Assembly (NCBI GenBank): GCA_951804985.1
Contig: OX638132.1
Coordinates: 43,252,791-43,316,790, forward strand
DNA length: 64,000 bases
Direction of reading: 5' to 3'
Source: Dryomyza anilis
Taxonomy: Eukaryota > Arthropoda > Insecta > Diptera > Dryomyzidae
In this document: piece after piece, positions 50,633-63,100 of the stretch
Layout of the letters: the number at the start of each line of letters is the position of its first letter
How positions within the stretch are numbered: position 1 is the first letter of the stretch
The notes under the pieces: generated by a model
Databases searched by the model: none
Seen by the model: only the letters and a program-made list of their open reading frames with translations
Told to the model about the DNA's origin: nothing
Program-made: the position numbers and the translations under genes

Positions 50633-51016
50633 ACTGCATCAAAACAATTTTTTGACTCTGTCAGTCGTTTCGCATGCATTATTGACGATAACATTTCAGT
50701 TGAAAGTCCATTTCTTGTTTTATTTTTATTTAAGCTCCACATTTGCCGAAGAGTGCGGCAAATATGAAATAAATGAAATTAGTTTTCGCATTTCAGGATA
50801 CAGAAAATTATTATTTTCATTTTTAGAATTTAAAATGGCTTGCCAAAATTTTGTAAAATTTAAATCATTGTTTTCTTTGTGTTGTTTAATTTTCTTAAAT
50901 TCTAAATGAATTTTGTTAATATTTTCATTGCTAATTATGTGCGGAACTAAACGAACTAATGGTATAATGCTATTATTTATTATATTTTTTGGATCTAACC
51001 GTTTTAATATATCCAT
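50633..51016 (-). pseudogene. hAT transposase C-terminal fragment, copy 9, short in-frame loss
   Basis: The upstream end reads MDILKRLDPKN, where the others read MDILKEVTVLDPKN: a 9-bp in-frame loss at about 50,998. FTKFW, NFLYP, LPHSSANVE and the shared break are otherwise retained. Confidence 0.84.
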
Positions 51017-51234
51017 AATAATTAATTTTATTTATTATAAACAATATATATATAATTATATATAATTAGATACTAAAAAATCATATGAAATTGCATTTAA
51101 ATGATATTTTTTTATATTGGGAAAAAAAATCCCAAATCAATTGAATATCCCATGGGAAATCCCAATTCCCATCGCGATTGAGAAATCCCATTTTTGGGAT
51201 TTATTCCAAAAGGTGGCTTCTATGCGCGTCAAAG
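50633..51234 (-). mobile_element. hAT remnant, copy 9 (left-truncated)
   Basis: Same ACTG junction. The right terminus GGTGGCTTCTATG is preceded by ATTCCAAAA instead of ATCCCAAAA. Confidence 0.85.
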
Positions 51235-54200
51235 TTGGCACATTTTGTAAACTATTTTTGCCCATTTAATTCCAATATAAATCATTATTATCGGCGCAGG
51301 GGTTCTTGACAATTCACGGCACAAACTTAAAATGCTCATAACTCCGTAAATACGCGTCGTAGAGGCCTCAAAGTTGGCACATTTTGTAAACTATTTAATT
51401 CCCATTTAATTCCAATATTTTAATTATAATATAAATCATAATATAAGGCGGAGACGGTTCTTGAGAAATCACGTCTCAAATTTAAAATGCTCATAACTCC
51501 GAAATACACGTCGTAGAGTCCTAAAGGTTGGCACATTTTGTAATCTATTCTTGCACTTTTAATTCCAATATAAATCATTATAATCGGCGCATGGGGTTCT
51601 TGAGAAATCACGTCTCAAACATAAAATTCTCATAACTTCGTAAATACGAGTCGTAGAGGTCTCAAAGTTGGCACATTTCGTAATCTATTTTTGCCCTTTT
51701 AATTCCAATATAAATTCTTATAATCCAATATAAATTCTTATAATCGATGCAAGGGTTCTTGAGAAATCACCGCTCAAACTTAAAATGCTCATAACTCAAA
51801 GTTGGCACATTTTGTAATCTATTTTAGCCCTTTAATTATAATATAAATCATAATAAACGGCGGAACGGTTCTTGAGGAATCACGTCTCAAATTTAAAATG
51901 CTCATAATTCCGTAAATACACGTCGCAGAGGCCTCAAAGTTGGTACATTTTATAATCTATTTTTTTCCCTTTTAATTCTAATATAACTCATTATAATCGG
52001 TGCAAGGGTTCTTGAGAAGTCACGTCTCAAATTGAAAATGCTCATAACTCCGTACATACGCGGCGTAGAGGCCTCAAAGTTGGCACATTTTGTAATCGAT
52101 TCTTGCACTTTTAATTCTAATATAAATCATTATAAATGGCGGAACGGTTCTTGAGAAATCACGTCTCAAATTTTAAATGCTCATAACTCCGTAAATACGA
52201 GTTGTAGAGGCCTTAAGTTGGCACATTTTGTAATTTATTTTTGCCCTTTTAATTCCAATATAAATCATTATAATCGGCGCATGTGGTTATTGAGAAAACA
52301 CGTCTCAAACATAAAATGCTTATAACTTCGTAAATACAAGTCGTAGAGGCCCCAAAGTTTGTACATTTTATAATCTATTTTTGCCCTTTTAATTCTAATA
52401 TAACTCATTATAATCGGCGCAAGGGTTCTTGAGAAGTCACGTCTCAAATTTAAAATGCTCATAACTCCGTAAATACGCGTCGAAGAGGCCTCAAAGTTGG
52501 CACATTTTGTAATCTATTCTTGCACTTTTAATTCTAATATAAATCATTATAAACGGCGGAACGGTTCTTGAGGAATCACGTCCCAAATTTAAAATATTCA
52601 TAACTATGTAAATACTCGTCTTGGCACATTTTGTAATCTATTCTTGCGCTTCTAATTCCATATAAATCATTATTCGGCGCAAGGGTGCTTGGGAAATAAC
52701 GTTAGAAATTTAAAATGCTCATAACTCCGTTAATACGAGTTATAGAGGCCTCAAAGTTGGCACATTTTGTAATCTATTTTTGCCCTTTTAATTCCAATAT
52801 AAATCATTATAATCGGCGCATGGTGTTCTTGAGATATCAAGTCTCAAACTTTAAATGCTCATAACTCCGTAAATACTAGTCGTAGAGGCCTTAAATTTGG
52901 CACATTTTATAATTTATTTTTGCCCTTTTAATTATACTTTTTATAATTATTATAATTTTAATATAACTTATTATAATCGGCGCAAGATTACGTAAAAAAT
53001 CACATCTCAAAATTAAAATGCTCATAATTCCTAAATATGAGTCGAGAGGCCTCAAAGTTGGAACATTTTGTAATCTATTTTTGCCCTTTTATTCCAATAT
53101 AAATTCTTATAATACAATATAAATTCTTATAACCGAAGCAAGGGTTCTTGAGAAATCACGGCTCAAACTTAAAATGCTCATAACTCAAAGTTGGCACATT
53201 TTGTAATCTATTCTTGCACTTTTAATTCCAATATAAATCATTATAATCGGCGCAAGGGTTCTTGAGAAATCAAGTCTCAAACTTTAAATGCTCATAACTC
53301 CGTAAATCTTATTCGTAGAGGCCTTAAATTTGGCACATTTTATAATTTATTTTTGCCCTTTTAAATATACTTTTTATAATTATTATAATTTTAATATAAC
53401 TTATTATAATCGGCGCAAGATTACTTAAAAAATCACATCTCAAAATTAAAATGCTCATAATTCCTAAATATTAGTCGTAGAGTCCTCAAGTTGGCACATT
53501 TTGTAATCTATTTTTGCCCTTTTATTCCAATATAAATTCTTATAATCCAATACAAATTCTTATAATCGAAGCAAGGGTTCTTGAGAAATCACGGCTCACA
53601 TGCTCATAACTCAAAGTTGCCATATTTTGTAATCTATTCTTGCACTTTTAATTCCAATATAAATCATTATAATCGGCGCAAGGGTTCTTGAGAAATCACG
53701 TCTCAAACTTTAAATGCTCATAAGTCAAAGTTGGCGCATTTTATAATTTGTTTTTGCCCTTTGAATTATACTTTTTATAATTATTATAATTTTAATATAA
53801 CTAATTATAATCGGAGCAAGTTTACTTAAAAAATCACATCTCAAACTTAAAATGCTCATGATCACTTAAATATGAGTCGTAGAGGCCTCAATTGCCCTTT
53901 TAATTCCAATATAAATTCTTATAATCCAATATAAATTCTTTTAATCGTAGCAAGAGTTCTTGAGAAATCACGGTTCAAACTTAAAACGCTCATAACTCAA
54001 AGTTGGCACATTTTGTAATCTATTTTAACCCTTTAATTTTAAAATAAATCATAATAAACGGCGGGACGGTTCTTGAGAAATCACGTCTCAAATTTCAAAT
54101 GCTCATAACTCCGTAAATACACGTCGTAGAGTTCTCAAAGTTGGCACATTTTATAATCTATTTTTGCCCATTTAATTCCAATATAAATCATTATTATCGG
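51235..54200 (-). repeat. Minus-oriented 139-bp satellite block
   Basis: About 21 monomers. The first few match the block after copy 8. From about 51,960 the order resembles 30,950-31,860, but at 52,905 the position that holds an AT tract in units A and B has the ordinary CTTTTTATAATTATTATAATTTT form. Private changes include GTTAGAAATTTAAAATGC (52,702). The block ends at TATTATCGG, where polarity switches. No gene is seen. Confidence 0.95.
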
Positions 54201-54714
54201 TATTTACGGAATTATGAACATTTTAACTTTGAGACGTGATTTCTCAAGAACCGTTCCGCCGTTTATTATGATTTATATTATAATTAAAGGCCTAAATTAG
54301 ATTACAAAATGTGCCAACTTTAAGTTATGAGCATTTTAAGTTTGAGCCGTGATTTCTCAAGAACCATTGCTTCGATTATAAGAATTTATATTGGATTATA
54401 ACAATTTATATTGGAATTAAAAGTGCAAGAATAGGTTAGAAAATGTGCCGCCTTTGAGGCCTCTACGACTCATATTTAAGTAATTATGAGCATTTTAATT
54501 TTGAGATATGATTTTTTAAGTAAACTTGCTCCGATTATAATAAGTTATATTAAAATTATAATAATTATAAAAAGTATAATTAAAAGGGCAAAAATAAATT
54601 ATAAAATGTGCCAACTTTGAGGCCTCTACGACTCGTATTAACGGAGTTATAGCATTTAAAGTTTGAGACGTGATTTCTCAAGAACCCTTGCGCCAAATTT
54701 AAGGCCTATACGAC
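54201..54714 (+). repeat. Plus-oriented satellite segment before hAT copy 10
   Basis: Starts TATTTACGGAATTATGAAC. It resembles 29,275-29,739 rather than the segment before copies 2-9 (AGGTTA.AAAATGTGCCGCC, GTATTAACGGAGTTATAGC). It ends TTGCGCCAAATTTAAGGCCTATACGAC against the hAT terminus. It holds a two-unit minisatellite seed (about 54,556-54,570). No gene is seen. Confidence 0.93.
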
Positions 54715-55555
54715 CAGGAGCCACCTTCAATTCCCAAAAAAAACCCATTTTCCCACGGAGTGAGAACAAAAATACCTCCTTAAATCCCATGGGAAAAAAA
54801 TCCCAATTGAAGTGGAAAATACTATCTAAAATCCCAAAATCCCAATCTAAAATATTATAAAACTTTGTCACCTAAGTTAAATCGTTAGATTATATATAAA
54901 AATACATTTAACGATATTATAATTTTATTAAAAAAATATAAGAATATTTACTAAATACCATCTTCATTATTATCATCAGTGTTATTATTTTTAAACCCAT
55001 ACATTTCATTTGTAAATCATTCAAAATGTGTTTTATTAAACACTGCATCAAAACAATTTTTTGACTCTGTCAGTCGTTTCGCATGCATTATTGACGATAA
55101 CATTTCAGTTGAAAGTCTATTTCTTGTTTTATTTTTATTTAAGCTCCACATTTGCAGAAGAGTGCGGCAAATATGAAATAAATGAAATTAGTTTTCGCAT
55201 TTCAGGATACAGAAAATTGTTATTTTCATTTTTAGAATTTAAAATGGCTTGCCAAAATTTTGTAAAATTTCAATCATTGTTTTCTTTGTGTTGTTTTTTT
55301 TTCTTAAATTCTAAATGAATTTTGTTAATATTTTCATTGCTAATTATGTGCGGAACTAAACGAACTAATGGTATAATGCTATTATTTATTATATTTTTTG
55401 GTTCTAAAACATTATATGAAATTGCATTTAAATGATTTTTTTTTTTATATTGGGAAAAAAAATCCCAAATCAATTGAATATCCCATGCGAAATCCCAATT
55501 CCCATCGCGATTGAGAAATCCCATTTTTGGGATTTATCCCAATTGTGGCTTCTAT
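54715..55555 (-). mobile_element. hAT element remnant, copy 10 (both termini present)
   Basis: Left terminus CAGGAGCCACCTT and right terminus TGTGGCTTCTATG are both present, giving short imperfect terminal inverted repeats of about 13-15 bp. ATCCC/GGGAT words and CCCATGGG lie inside the left end (CCCATGCG on the right in this copy). The flanks are satellite in opposite orientations: CTATACGAC on the left and CGCGTCGTAGAGG on the right. They are inverted copies of the same monomer site, and no direct target duplication is visible. About 840 bp long, hence internally deleted and non-autonomous. Confidence 0.87.
54951..55410 (-). pseudogene. hAT transposase C-terminal fragment, copy 10, several lesions
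   Basis: Upstream, about 90 bp including the MDILKEVTV part are missing, and LDPKN has become LEPKN. A T-rich change near 55,295 (TTGTTTTTTTTTTCTT for TTGTTTAATTTTCTT) alters the codons before FTKFW. The shared VE/S break and in-frame TGA are present. The terminal codon is TAG where copies 1 and 11 read on one codon to TAA. Confidence 0.82.
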
Positions 55556-58500
55556 GCGCGTCGTAGAGGCCTCAAAGTTGGCACATTTTTGCCCATTTAA
55601 TTCCAATATAAATCATTATTATCGGCGCAGGGGTTCTTGACAATTCACGGCACAAACTTAAAATGCTCATAACTCCGTAAATACGCGTCGTAGAGGGCTC
55701 AAAGTTGGCAAATTTTGTAAACTATTTAATTCCCATTTAATTCCAATATTTTAATTATAATATAAATCATAATATAAGGCGGAACGGTTCTTGAGAAATC
55801 ACGTCTCAAACATAAAATTCTCACAACTTCGTAAATACGAGTCGTAGAGGTCTCAAAGTTGGCACATTTCGTAATCTATTTTTGCCCTTTTAATTCCAAT
55901 ATAAATTCTTATAATCCAATATAAATTCTTATAATCGATGCAAGGGTTCTTGAGAAATCACCGCTCAAACTTAAAATCCTCATAACTCAAAGTTGGCACA
56001 TTTTGTAATCTATTTTAGCCCTTTAATTATAATATAAATCATAATAAACGGCGGAACGGTTCTTGAGGAATCACGTCTCAAATTGAAAATGCTCATAATT
56101 CCGTAAATACACGTCGCAGAGGCCTCAAAGTTGGTACATTTTATAATCTATTTTTGCCCTTTTAATTCTAATATAACTCATTATAATCGGCGCAAGGGTT
56201 CTTGAGAAGTCACGTCTCAAATTGAAAATGCTCATAACTCCGCAAATACGCGTCGTAGAGGCCTCAAAGTTGGCACATTTTGTAATCTATTCTTGCACTT
56301 TTAATTCGAATATAAATCATTATAAATGGCGGAACGGTTCTTGAGAAATCACGTCTCAAATTTTAAATGCTCATAACTCCGTCAATACGAGTTGTAGAGG
56401 CCTTAAGTTGGCACATTTTGTAATTTATTTTTGCCCTTTTAATTCCAATATAAATCATTATAATCGGCGCATGTGGTTATTTAGAAAACACGTCTCAAAC
56501 ATAAAATGCTTATAACTTCGTAAATACAAGTCGTAGAGGCCACAAAGTTTGTACATTTTATAATCTATTTTTGCCCTTTTAATTCTAATATAACTCATTA
56601 TAATCGGCGCAAGGGTTCTTGAGAAGTCACGTCTCAAATTTAAAATGCTCATAACTCCGTAAATACGCGTCGTAGAGGCCTCAAAGTTGGCACATTTTGT
56701 AATCTATTCTTGCACTTTTAATTCTAATATAAATCATTATAAACGGCGGAACGGTTCTTGAGGAATCACGTCCCAAATTTAAAATATTCATAACTCTGTA
56801 AATACTCGTCTTGGCACATTTTGTAATCTAATCTTGCGCTTCTAATTCCATATAAATCATTATTCGGTGCAAGGGTGCTTGGGAAATAACATCTCAAATT
56901 TAAAATGCTATAACTCCGTTAATACGAGTTATAGAGGCCTCAAAGTTGGCACATTTTGTAATCTATTCTTGCCCTTTTAATTCCAATATAAATCATTATA
57001 ATCGGCGCATGGTGTTCTTGAGATATCAAGTCTCAAACTTTAAATGCTCATAACTCCGTAAATACGAGTCTAGAGGCCTTAAATTTGGCACATTTTATAA
57101 TTTATTTTTGCCCTTTTAATTATTTTTTTATAATTATTATAATTTTAATATAACTTATTATAATCGGCGCAAGATTACGTAAAAAATCACATCTCAAAAT
57201 TAAAATGCTCATAATTCCTAAATATGAGTCGAGAGACCTCAAAGTTGGAACATATTGTAATCTATTTTTGCCCTTTTATTCCAATATAAATTCTTATAAT
57301 CCAATATAAATTCTTATAATCGAAGCAAGGGTTCTTGAAAAATCACGGATCAAACTTAAAATGCTCATAACTCAAAGTTGGCACATTTTGTAATCTATTC
57401 TTGCACTTTTAATTCCAATATAAATCATTATAATCGGCGCAAGGGTTCTTGAGAAATCAAGTCTCAAACTTTAAATGCTCATAACTCCGTAAATCCGAGT
57501 CGTAGAGGCCTTAAATTTGGCACATTTTATAATTTATTTTTGCCCTTTTAATTATACTTTTTATAATTATTATAATTTTAATATAACTTATTATAATCGG
57601 CGCAAGATTACGTAAAAAATCACATTTCAAAATTAAAATGCTCATAATTCCTAAATATGAGTCGAGAGGCCTCAAAGTTGGAACATTTTGTAATCTATTT
57701 TTGCCCTTTTATTCCAATATAAATTCTTATAATCCAATATAAATTCTTATAATCGAAGCAAGGGTTCTTGAGAAATCACGGATCAAACTTAAAATGCTCA
57801 TAACTCAAAGTTGGCACATTTTGTAATCTATTCTTGCATTTTTAATTCCAATATAAATCATTATAATCGGCGCAAGGGTTCTTGAGAAATCAAGTCTCAA
57901 ACTTTAAATGCTCATAACTCCGTAAATCCGAGTCGTAGAGGCCTTAAATTTGGCACATTTTATAATTTATTTTTGCCCTTTTAAATATACTTTTTATAAT
58001 TATTATAATTTTAATATAACTTATTATAATCGGCGCAAGATTACTTAAAAAATCACATCTCATAATTAAAATGCTCATAATTCCTAAATATGAGTCGTAG
58101 AGGCCTCAAGTTGGCACATTTTGTAATCTATTTTTGCCCTTTTATTCCAATATAAATTATTATAATCCAATACAAATTCTTATAATCGAAGCAAGGGTTC
58201 TTGAGAAATTACGGCTCACATGCTCATAACTCAAAGTTGGCACATTTTGTAATCTAAACTTGCACTTTTAATTCCAATATAAATCATTATAATCGGCGCA
58301 AGGATTCTTGAGAAATCACGTCTCAAACTTTTAATGCTTATAACTCAAAGTTGGCGCATTTTATAATTTATTTTTGCCCTTTTAATTATACTTTTTATAA
58401 TTATTATAATTTTAATATAACTAATTATAATCGGAGCAAGTTTACTTAAAAAATCACATCTCAAACTTAAAATGCTCATGATCACTTAAATATGAGTCGT

Positions 58501-58820
58501 AGAGGCCTCAATTGCCCTTTTAATTCCAATATAAATTCTTATAATCCAATATAAATTCTTTTAATCGAAGCAAGAGTTCTTGAGAAATCACAGTTCAAAC
58601 TTAAAACGCTCATAACTCAAAGTTGGCACATTTTGTAATCTATTTTAGCCCTTTAATTTTAATATAAATCATAATAAACTGCGGGACGGTTCTTGAGAAA
58701 TCACGTCTCAAATTTCAAATGCTCATAACTCCGTAAATACACGTCGTAGAGTTCTCAAAGTTGGCACATTTTATAATCTATTTTTGCCCATTTAATTCCA
58801 ATATAAATCATTATTATCGG
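55556..58820 (-). repeat. Minus-oriented 139-bp satellite block
   Basis: About 23 monomers, repeated after copy 11. It lacks exactly one 139-bp monomer near 55,811 that is present at 60,412-60,550. It also contains a tandem duplication of about 433 bp (compare GAGTCGAGAG at 57,226 and 57,659). Ends at TATTATCGG with a polarity switch. No gene is seen. Confidence 0.95.
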
Positions 58821-59343
58821 TATTTACGGAATTATGAACATTTTAACTTTGAGACGTGATTTCTCAAGAACCGTTCCGCCGTTTATTATGATTTATATTA
58901 TAATTAAAGGCCTAAATTAGATTACAAAATGTGCCAACTTTAAGTTATAAGCATTTTAAGTTTGAGCCGTGATTTCTCAAGAACCATTGCTTCGATTATA
59001 AGAATTTATATTGGATTATAACATTTTATATTGGAATTAAAAGTGCAAGAATAGGTTAGAAAATGTGCCGCCTTTGAGGCCTCTACGACTCATATTTAAG
59101 TAATTATGAGCATTTTAATTTTGAGATATGATTTTTTAAGTAAACTTGCTCCGATTATAATAAGTTATATTAAAATTATAATAATTATAATAATTATAAA
59201 AAGTATAATTAAAAGGGCAAAAATAAATTATAAAATGTGCCAACTTTGAGGCCTCTACGACTCGTATTAACGGAGTTATAGCATTTACAGTTTGAGACGT
59301 GATTTCTCAAGAACCCTTGCGCCAAATTTAAGGCCTATACGAC
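58821..59343 (+). repeat. Plus-oriented satellite segment before hAT copy 11
   Basis: Repeat of 54,201-54,714 with one extra 9-bp ATTATAATA unit in the seed (about 59,174-59,196), a direct example of unit gain or loss. No gene is seen. Confidence 0.93.
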
Positions 59344-60157
59344 CAGGAGCCACCTTCAATTCCCAAAAAAATCCCATTTTCCCACGGAGTGAGAACAAAA
59401 ATACCTCCTTAAATCCCATGGGAAAAAATCCCAATTGAAGTGGAAAATACTATCTAAAATCCCAATGTAAAATATTATAAAACTTAGTCACCTAAGTTAA
59501 ATCGTTAGATTATATATAAAAATACATTTAACGATATTATAATTTATTATAAAATATAAGAATATTTACAAAATACCATCTTCATTATTATCATCAGTGT
59601 TATTATTTTTAAACCCATACATTTCATTTGTAAATCATTCAAAATGTGTTTTATTAAACACTGCATCAAAACAATTTTTTGACTCTGTCAGTCGTTTCGC
59701 ATGCATTATTGACGATAACATTTCAGTTGAAAGTCTATTTCTTGTTTTATTTTTATTTAAGCTCCACATTTGCAGAAGAGTGCGGCAAATATGAAATAAA
59801 TGAAATTAGTTTTCACATTTCAGGATACAGAAAATTGTTATTTTCATTTTTAGAATTTAAAATGGCTTGCCAAAATTTTGTAAAATTTAAATCATTGTTT
59901 TCTTTGTGTTGTTTAATTTTCTTAAATTCTAAATGAATTTTGTTAATATGTGCGGAACTAAACGAACTAATGGTATAATGCTATTATTTATTATATTTTT
60001 TGGTTCTAAAACATTATATGAAATTGCATTTAAATGATTTTTTTTTTATATTGGGAAAAAAATCCCAAATCAATTGAATATCACATGGGAAATCCCAATT
60101 TCCATCGCGATTGAGAAATCCCATTTTTGGGATTTATCCCAAAAGGTGGCTTCTATG
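59344..60157 (-). mobile_element. hAT element remnant, copy 11 (both termini present)
   Basis: CAGGAGCCACCTT on the left and AGGTGGCTTCTATG on the right, the best-preserved pair of ends in the window. Same inverted satellite flanks as copy 10 and no target duplication. The interior has the same 90-bp loss as copy 10 upstream of LEPKN. Confidence 0.87.
59566..60012 (-). pseudogene. hAT transposase C-terminal fragment, copy 11, private 16-bp deletion
   Basis: From upstream: EPKNIINN, then a 16-bp loss near 59,948 (GTTAATATGTGCGG) that shifts frame. FTKFW, NFLYP and LPHSSANVE follow in another frame. The shared break after VE, RNRLSTE, in-frame TGA, and an Asn/Asp-rich tail ending in TAA at 59,566 are also visible. 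Confidence 0.82.
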
Positions 60158-63100
60158 CGCGTCGTAGAGGCCTCAAAGTTGGCACATTTTGTAAACTATT
60201 TTTGCCCATTTAATTCCAATATAAATCATTATTATCGGCGCAGGGGTTCTTGACAATTCACGGCACAAACCTAAAATGCTCATAACTCCGTAAATACGCG
60301 TCGTAGAGGCCTCAAAGTTGGCACATTTTGTAAACTATTTAATTCCCATTTAATTCCAATATTTTAATTATAATATAAATCATAATATAAGGCGGAACGG
60401 TTCTTGAGAAATCACGTCTCAAATTTAAAATGCTCATAACTCCGATATACACGTCGTAGAGTCCTAAAGGTTGGCACATTTTGTAATCTATTCTTGCACT
60501 TTTAATTCCAATATAAATCATTATAATCGGCGCATGGGGTTCTTGAGAAATCACGTCTCAAACATAAAATTCTCATAACTTCGTAAATACAAGTCGTAGA
60601 GGTCTCAAAGTTGGCACATTTCGTAATCTATTTTTGCCCTTTTAATTCCAATATAAATTCTTATAATCCAATATAAATTCTTATAATCGATGCAAGGGTT
60701 CTTGAGAAATCACCGCTCAAACTTAAAATCCTCATAACTCAAAGTTGGCACATTTTGTAATCTATTTTAGCCCTTTAATTATAATATAAATCATAATAAA
60801 CGGCGGAACGGTTCTTGAGGAATCACGTCTCAAATTGAAAATGCTCATAATTCCGTAAATACACGTCGCAGAGGCCTCAAAGTTGGTACATTTTATAATC
60901 TATTTTTGCCCTTTTAATTCTAATATAACTCATTATAATCGGCGCAAGGGTTCTTGAGAAGTCACGTCTCAAATTGAAAATGCTCATAACTCCGCAAATA
61001 CGCGTCGTAGAGGCCTCAAAGTTGGCACATTTTGTAATCTATTCTTGCACTTTTAATTCTAATATAAATCATTATAAATGGCGGAACGGTTCTTGAGAAA
61101 TCACGTCTCAAATTTTAAATGCTCATAACTCCGTAAATACGAGTTGTAGAAGCCTTAAGTTGGCACATTTTGTAATTTATTTTTGCCCTTTTAATTCCAA
61201 TATAAATCATTATAATCGGCGCATGTGGTTATTTAGAAAACACGTCTCAAACATAAAATGCTTATAACTTCGTAAATACAAGTCGTAGAGGCCCCAAAGT
61301 TTGTACATTTTATAATCTATTTTTGCCCTTTTAATTCTAATATAACTCATTATAATCGGCGCAAGGGTTCTTGAGAAGTCACGTCTCAAATTTAAAATGC
61401 TCATAACTCCGTAAATACGCGTCGTAAAGGCCTCAAAGTTGGCACATTTTGTAATCTATTCTTGCACTTTTAATTCTAATATAAATCATTATAAACGGCG
61501 GAGCGGTTCTTGAGGAATCACGTCCCAAATTTAAAATATTCATAACTCTGTAAATACTCGTCTTGGCACATTTTGTAATCTAATCTTGCGCTTCTAATTC
61601 CATATAAATCATTATTCGGCGCAAGGGTGCTTGGGAAATAACATCTCAAATTTAAAATGCTCATAACTCCGTTAATACGAGTTATAGAGGCCTCAAAGTT
61701 GGCACATTTTGTAATCTATTCTTGCCCTTTTAATTCCAATATAAATCATTATAATCGGCGCATGGTGTTCTTGAGATATCAAGTCTCAAACTTTAAATGC
61801 GCATAACTCCGTAAATACGAGTCGTAGAGGCCTTAAATTTGGCACATTTTATAATTTATTTTTGCCCTTTTAATTATACTTTTTATAATTATTATAATTT
61901 TAATATAACTTATTATAATCAGCGCAAGATTACGTAAAAAATCACATCTCAAAATTAAAATGCTCATAATTCCTAAATATGAGTCGAGAGGCCTCAAAGT
62001 TGGAACATTTTGTAATCTATTTTTGCCCTTTTATTCCAACAATATAAATTCTTATAATCCAATATAAATTCTTATAATCGAAGCAAGGGTTCTTAGAAAT
62101 CACGGCTCAAACTTAAAATGCTCATAACTCAAAGTTGGCACATTTTGCACTTTTAATTCCAATATAAATCATTATAATCGGCGCAAGGGTTCTTGAGAAA
62201 TCAAGTCTCAAACTTTAAATGCTCATAACTCCGTAAATCCGAGTCGTAGAGGCCTTAAATTTGGCACATTTTATAATTTATTTTTGCCCTTTTAAATATA
62301 CTTTTTATAATTATTATAATTTTAATATAACTTATTATAATCGGCGCAAGATTACTTAAAAAATCACACCTCAAATATAAAATGCTTATAATTCCTAAAT
62401 ATGAGTCGTATAGGCCTCCAGTTGGCACATTTTGTAATCTATTTTTGCCCTTTTATTCCAATATAAATTCTTATAATCCAATACAAATTCTTATAATCGA
62501 AGCAAGGGTTCTTGAGAAATCACGGCTCACATGCTCATAACTCAAAGTTGGCACATTTTGTAATCTATTCTTGCACTTTTAATTCCAATATAAATCATTA
62601 TAATCGGCGCAAGGGTTCTTGAGAAATCACGTCTCAAACTTTAAATGCTCATAACTCAAAGTTGGCGCATTTTATAATTTATTTTTGCCCTTTTAATTAT
62701 ACCTTTTATAATTATTATAATTTTAATATAACTAATTATAATCGGAGCAAGTTTACTTAAAAAATCACATCTCAAACTTAAAATGCTCATAATCACTTAA
62801 ATATGAGTCGTAGAGGCCTCAATTGCCCTTTTAATTCCAATATAAATTCTTATAATCCAATATAAATTCTTATAATCCAATATAAATTCTTTTAATCGTA
62901 GCAAGAGTTCTTGAGAAATCACGGTTCAAACTTAAAACGCTCATAACTCAAAGTTGGCACATTTTGTAATCTATTTTAGCCCTTTAATTTTAATATAAAT
63001 CATAATAAACGGCGGGACGGTTCTTGAGAAATCACGTCTCAAATTTCAAATGCTCATAACTCCGTAAATACACGTCGTAGAGTTCTCAAAGTTGGCACAT

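Noticed and set aside
54656..54871. Overlapping 65-71-codon frames at the left terminus of hAT copy 10
   Set aside because: They cover terminal and subterminal non-coding sequence of the element and are not kept in copies 1 and 11.
54715..55555. Active or autonomous hAT transposon
   Set aside because: Only the C-terminal part of the transposase remains, with frameshifts and stops in all eleven copies.
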